8,798 bases of DNA from Candidatus Zixiibacteriota bacterium. Its GTDB lineage: Bacteria; Zixibacteria; MSB-5A5; JAUVRN01. The notes beneath the pieces were generated by a model, which made no database searches, was not told the DNA's origin, and saw only the letters and a program-made list of their open reading frames with translations. Position 1 is the first letter of the stretch. The number at the start of each line of letters is the position of its first letter. Positions 6,405 to 8,798 of the stretch are shown here, one piece after another. The stretch is from assembly GCA_030597645.1 (NCBI GenBank), contig JAUVRN010000061.1:1-8798 (forward strand), given 5' to 3'. The position numbers were made by a program, and so were the translations under genes.

Positions 6405-7400
6405 CTACATGTGGAATTCGATGACGTCGCGGTCGGTTAGTACGAACGTGTTCTTGACCCGCTGTCCTTCGACCTTGCTGTGTCCCCACACGCGCGCAAA
6501 CTGGAGTTTCTGCGCAAAATCCTTGTGGATCCCCCGGGCCGCGTCCTCTACCGTAGCGCCCGCCGGCAGTATGACCGGGTTCCGGAATTCCGCGGGCTGG
6601 CCGGCACGCTTGGTATAGATCCGCATGATATTCAGCGCACCAAAGAACGTGGACAAGAGCGAGGTCATCGACGAGTCATCGAGAACCGAAGTGGGCACGA
6701 TCGTGTAGTCCGGCATCGTATTCTGAACGTCCGCGAGCCCCTGCGCTCCTCCTTCGTCCAGGTACTTGTGGGCTGCGACAATGGTCCGCTTGTACATCAC
6801 GCTGGTGTCCTCCACTTCGTCCGGCTCGTGATCCGACAGGATGACGCGCCGCGCCTCGAGCCGTTCACGGATCTCCAGCAGGTGAGTGGCCCAATCCGGC
6901 GATGACACGTCGAGCACCAGCAGCACCAGGTCCGCCTGGCGCACCAGGTTGGGAATGTAGTGCTCCATATGTTCTGCCGAGACGGGAGGCGTGTCGATGA
7001 GCTGCAGCTGGATCGTCTCCCACTCGGCCATCCCGGCGTGCGGCTCGCGGGTGGTGAAGGGATAGTCGGCTATCTCGGGATGGGCATGCGTGACTGCGTC
7101 CACGATGCTCGACTTGCCGGCGTTGGGGGCACCGATCAGGATGATCTGCCCGGCCCCTTCCTGGTCGATGTGTGAGAACGGATCGACGCGATGAGCTCCG
7201 TGCGTGGCCCCGCCACCTTCGACCTGGTCCTTGAGTTTGGAGATTTTCGCCTTGAGCTCGGCCTGGAGCTTGTCCGTCCCCTTGTGCTTGGGCATGATCG
7301 CCAGCAACTCGCGGGCCAGGCGCAGCTTCTCGAAGGGATCGCGCTCGGCCTTGAATTCCTTCTCGAGCTTGTAGTACTGCGGTGTAAGATTGGCCGGCAT
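6405..7400 (-). CDS. DRG/OBG-type GTPase with C-terminal TGS domain
   Basis: This 331-residue predicted GTP-binding protein has three parts. An N-terminal helical region (about 8-60, with MPKHKGTDKLQAELKAKISK) resembles the N-terminus of archaeal and eukaryotic DRG proteins. The G domain carries G1 GAPNAGKSS (90-98), switch I YPFTTREP (113-120) and G3 DTPP (136-139). The C-terminal TGS domain (about 259-330) includes MRIYTK, IHKDF, ARVWGHS, GQRV and DRDVIEF, matching DRG proteins closely. DRG/Obg relatives bind ribosomes or translation factors in the cytoplasm; the role of this bacterial type is unknown to me. G3 ends in Pro-Pro rather than the usual Gly, and where NKxD (G4) is expected there is AHKYLD (210-215), so guanine recognition may differ. 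ATG 7400 is preferred over the adjacent GTG 7403 because GGGGAG (complement of 7408-7413) is 7 bases from the ATG and only 4 from the GTG. The carboxypeptidase gene follows on the same strand. Confidence 0.9.
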   Translation of the reverse strand: MPANLTPQYYKLEKEFKAERDPFEKLRLARELLAIMPKHKGTDKLQAELKAKISKLKDQVEGGGATHGAHRVDPFSHIDQEGAGQIILIGAPNAGKSSIVDAVTHAHPEIADYPFTTREPHAGMAEWETIQLQLIDTPPVSAEHMEHYIPNLVRQADLVLLVLDVSSPDWATHLLEIRERLEARRVILSDHEPDEVEDTSVMYKRTIVAAHKYLDEGGAQGLADVQNTMPDYTIVPTSVLDDSSMTSLLSTFFGALNIMRIYTKRAGQPAEFRNPVILPAGATVEDAARGIHKDFAQKLQFARVWGHSKVEGQRVKNTFVLTDRDVIEFHM

Positions 7401-7416
7401 CACCGTTCTCCCCGCG

Positions 7417-7446
7417 TATATTGTGGCATTCGGGCCCGCCTTTCAA
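7417..7446 (-). promoter_or_regulatory. Possible promoter of the GTPase gene
   Basis: On the - strand TTGAAA (7446-7441) is followed after 18 bases by AATATA (7422-7417), a fair -35 and a weak -10. This would leave a leader of only about 10 bases before ATG 7400, hardly enough to include the Shine-Dalgarno site. The call is tentative. Confidence 0.25.
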
Positions 7447-7484
7447 GCGCAATCAGAACCGACGACTCATAGGCAACAAAACCC

Positions 7485-7513
7485 TTCCGCACGACCCGAC
7501 GACTCCCTATACT
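7485..7513 (+). promoter_or_regulatory. Possible promoter of the small NapD-like gene
   Basis: TATACT at 7508-7513 is a good -10 hexamer, 48 bases before the GTG start at 7562. The expected -35 position holds TTCCGC (7485-7490) with 17-base spacing, a poor match. It lies in the 161-base region between divergent genes, where a promoter is expected. Confidence 0.3.
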
Positions 7514-7561
7514 CGTTCGAATCCCGTTCGTTAACCACCGCAGCATCAAGGGGGAAACTGC

Positions 7562-7777
7562 GTGGTCATCTCAAGTTTGTTGCTTGCATGTTCATCTGCT
7601 TCGGCCCAGGACGTATGCGCACGTCTGCACAGAACCGAAGGTGTCCAGATTTCTGAGGCACTGAGTCACCAGTTTGCACTCGTGCTTGAAACGGCTTCGC
7701 CCCAGGTTGCCACGGCTATCGTGGCTGACATGCGCACGTGGCCGGGTGTATCCGGAGTCAAACTGAATTCCCGCTAG
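7562..7777 (+). CDS. Small protein with NapD-like (Tat-substrate chaperone) pattern, GTG start
   Basis: The 71-codon frame starts at GTG 7562, with AGGGGG (7549-7554) 7 bases upstream; a TAA at 7532-7534 excludes any longer version. The N-terminus (VVISSLLLACSSASAQ) could pass for a short signal or lipoprotein sequence but lacks a basic n-region. The whole chain instead fits the strand-helix-strand-strand-helix-strand layout of NapD: VISSLLLAC, DVCARLHRTEG, VQISEAL, QFALVLETAS, PQVATAIVADMRTWPG, VSGVKLN. NapD is a cytoplasmic ferredoxin-like chaperone that binds the twin-arginine signal of periplasmic nitrate reductase NapA, and its last strand likewise follows a (P/E)GV turn. No napA or other nap gene lies in the window, so it would be an orphan. 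The similarity is judged by eye; another small ferredoxin-like or ACT-like protein is possible. Confidence 0.5.
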   Translation: MVISSLLLACSSASAQDVCARLHRTEGVQISEALSHQFALVLETASPQVATAIVADMRTWPGVSGVKLNSR

Positions 7778-7952
7778 TGCTCTGAGTCAGGAGGCTTTTG
7801 ACTGTTCTGGTGAGGACACGGTAGGGGCGGAAGGGCGGGCCGACGAGGGAATACCGCGGTTATGTCGAGGAGGCCCAGCACCGGAAACAGCCACCGGGAC
7901 CCGGCGGAACAGGTGATAAACTTCTGACTCAGGACACTCGCTCGACATCAAT
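7778..7952. other. Non-coding stretch bounded by two CTGASTCAG palindromes
   Basis: No credible gene is present. CTGAGTCAG (7782-7790) and CTGACTCAG (7924-7932) are 9-bp odd palindromes and exact reverse complements of each other, 133 bases apart. AGTCA (7785-7789) can also pair with TGACT (7799-7803), a minor hairpin just after the small gene's stop. A 100-codon - strand frame (7787-8089) runs through here but starts inside the tandem repeats and looks spurious. Confidence 0.4.
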
Positions 7953-8106
7953 AGAGCCTCGTCGGAGGCACACGTCCCCGAAGCACCCAGCAGAGCCTCG
8001 TCGGAGGCACGCGTCTCCAAAGAACCCAACAGAGCCTCGTCGAAGGCACACGTCTCCGAAGATCCCACAGAGCCTCGTCGGAGGCACACGTCTCCAAAGA
8101 ACCCAA
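7953..8106. repeat. Four-copy tandem repeat, about 39 bp per unit, with a hairpin core
   Basis: Units begin with AGAGCCTCG at 7953, 7992, 8031 and 8069 (periods 39, 39, 38). A unit consists of AGAGCCTCGTCGGAGGC, then ACACGTCTCC, then an AAAGAACCCAA-like tail. The core GCCTC-GTCG-GAGGC is a perfect 5-bp stem with a 4-base loop in units 1, 2 and 4; unit 3 has GAAGGC, which breaks one pair. Tails vary most (CGAAGCACCCAGC, AAAGAACCCAAC, GAAGATCCCAC). It lies between two convergent genes. The 39-base period would encode 13 residues, but the 38-base step breaks the frame, so coding is unlikely. The periods are too short and the tails too alike for CRISPR. Confidence 0.85.
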
Positions 8107-8121
8107 TACGCCCGAAACAGC

Positions 8122-8772
8122 TTACACGTCAGTGGCCACCGCGTGCTTGTATCGCGCCCGATCCTGCACTCGACCCGGATCGAACGACCAGTAGGGCTGT
8201 AGTATGAGCATGGTCAGCGTGAACGACACGTGCGTGAACATGGCCACCCACCAGGGGATCTCGTCGATGATCCAGGTCCCGCCCGTGACCATGGGCTGCA
8301 GCCAGGAGAGGATCGCGTAGACGTTGATCAGCCACATGACCACGCCCAGACCGACACCGATCAGGATCCGGGACTGGAGACTGCCCTTCACCACGTAACG
8401 GCTGTAGATCACGTGGATGGGTGCGCCCACCACCGAACCGGTGGCGGAGTGCAGCACCAGGGCGAGGAGGATCGCCACGCCGGCATACTGCCCCGTGAGT
8501 ACGGCTTCACCACCGAAAAAGGTCGCATAGACGCGCAGAAGGCGTAGCGGATCGCCGTACGCAATCCAGGCGCCGATGATGTTGAAGATGAGCGATACCC
8601 AGGAGGCGAGCGCGCCCAGAATCAACCCGGACATCACGTAGTAGGAGGTGTAGAAGCCCGATCGGTACCACGACTTCTGGGGCTTGCTCGTCTGCTGCTC
8701 CAGCTGAGTCTCGAGCTCTTCCAGTTTGTGGCGCTGTTGGTCAATCTGGTTCTGCAGCTCGGAATAATCCAT
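8122..8772 (-). CDS. Unrecognised membrane protein: N-terminal coiled coil and four membrane segments
   Basis: This 216-residue protein is not assigned to a family. Residues 3-30 (SELQNQIDQQRHKLEELE and onward) form a charged, glutamine-rich heptad-like helix, a likely cytoplasmic coiled coil. Hydrophobic segments follow at about 43-72, 97-120, 134-158 and 172-193, and a short basic tail ends the chain. Conserved-looking features are polar residues within or beside the membrane: His108, His120 with Tyr123 (PIHVIYSRY), Asn150, IPWWVAMFTH with His181, and several glycines. A metal, haem or quinone site could be imagined, but nothing proves it. The ATG at 8772 is preceded by GGGAGG (complement of 8780-8785) at 7-base spacing, so the start is secure. 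It is the 3'-most gene of a - strand unit that may continue beyond the window and ends just beside the tandem repeats. Confidence 0.85.
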   Translation of the reverse strand: MDYSELQNQIDQQRHKLEELETQLEQQTSKPQKSWYRSGFYTSYYVMSGLILGALASWVSLIFNIIGAWIAYGDPLRLLRVYATFFGGEAVLTGQYAGVAILLALVLHSATGSVVGAPIHVIYSRYVVKGSLQSRILIGVGLGVVMWLINVYAILSWLQPMVTGGTWIIDEIPWWVAMFTHVSFTLTMLILQPYWSFDPGRVQDRARYKHAVATDV

Positions 8773-8798
8773 GTCCGTTCCTCCCGCCCGGTGGGTGC

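Noticed and set aside
5309..6424. 371-codon open frame on the + strand opposite the carboxypeptidase gene
   Set aside because: It is antisense to a gene with a complete catalytic triad and signal peptide, has no family features, and its Arg/Val/Gly-rich composition is what G+C-rich codon bias produces on the opposite strand.
7513..7530. tRNA T-arm, suggested by GTTCGAATC
   Set aside because: The flanking bases do not form the 5-bp T stem and no acceptor, D or anticodon arms are present.
7787..8089. 100-codon - strand frame with a 13-residue repeat (SDEALL)
   Set aside because: The residue repeat is only the 39-bp DNA repeat read in frame; the start lies inside the array, one unit is 38 bases, and there is no ribosome binding site or family match.
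7953..8106. CRISPR array
   Set aside because: The period is about 39 bases with similar, not unique, intervening tails of about a dozen bases; there are no spacers of normal length and no cas genes.

Overview
The window is G+C-rich bacterial DNA from a Gram-negative organism. It encodes an outer-membrane TonB-dependent receptor and an exported serine carboxypeptidase, and most genes have good GGAGG-type ribosome binding sites. Genes are well spaced with mixed strands. The mix suggests an environmental, at least facultatively anaerobic bacterium: a benzoyl-CoA-reductase-type operon, an S10 carboxypeptidase, a DRG-like TGS GTPase and a copper-type TonB receptor. The taxon cannot be fixed from this sequence; a lineage outside the Proteobacteria (for example Gemmatimonadota or the FCB group) is only a guess. 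UGA ends two intact genes here, so the standard bacterial code applies.

Region 1 (1-2127, + strand) is the 3' end of an operon for an ATP-dependent class I benzoyl-CoA reductase-like enzyme. It holds the C-terminal part of a catalytic HgdB/BcrBC-type iron-sulfur subunit, then two tandem paralogous ASKHA ATPase (electron activator) subunits. The first ATPase is intact. The second overlaps it by 4 bases and is interrupted by one in-frame TGA at codon 59. The frame is otherwise fully conserved on both sides, including all catalytic and cluster-binding residues.

Region 2 (2128-2837) is a 710-base gap with no convincing gene. It contains an elaborate 65-base hairpin followed by a short T-run. Closer to the next gene is a cluster of inverted repeats, including a perfect 20-bp palindrome and a perfect 9-1-9 palindrome, probably a control region.

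Region 3 (2838-4718, + strand) encodes a TonB-dependent outer-membrane receptor. Its plug carries CPNRM and its barrel carries HMMDN, reproducing the CxxxM-HxM copper site described for OprC/NosA.

Region 4 (4790-7400, - strand) carries two genes: a TGS-domain GTPase of the DRG/OBG type and, downstream, an exported S10 serine carboxypeptidase with a complete Ser-Asp-His triad. The start of the latter is set by a strong Shine-Dalgarno site.

Region 5 (7401-8798) begins with a divergent promoter region. It then has a 71-codon GTG-initiated gene whose strand/helix pattern resembles the NapD chaperone, and a gene-poor 344-base stretch with a four-copy, about 39-bp tandem repeat in which most units carry a small hairpin. 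It ends with a - strand gene for an unrecognised protein with a coiled-coil N-terminus and four membrane segments.

The genes do not form one obvious pathway. A loose theme of anaerobic metabolism (aromatic-ring reduction, possible copper supply for N2O reductase, a NapD-like chaperone) is inference only.
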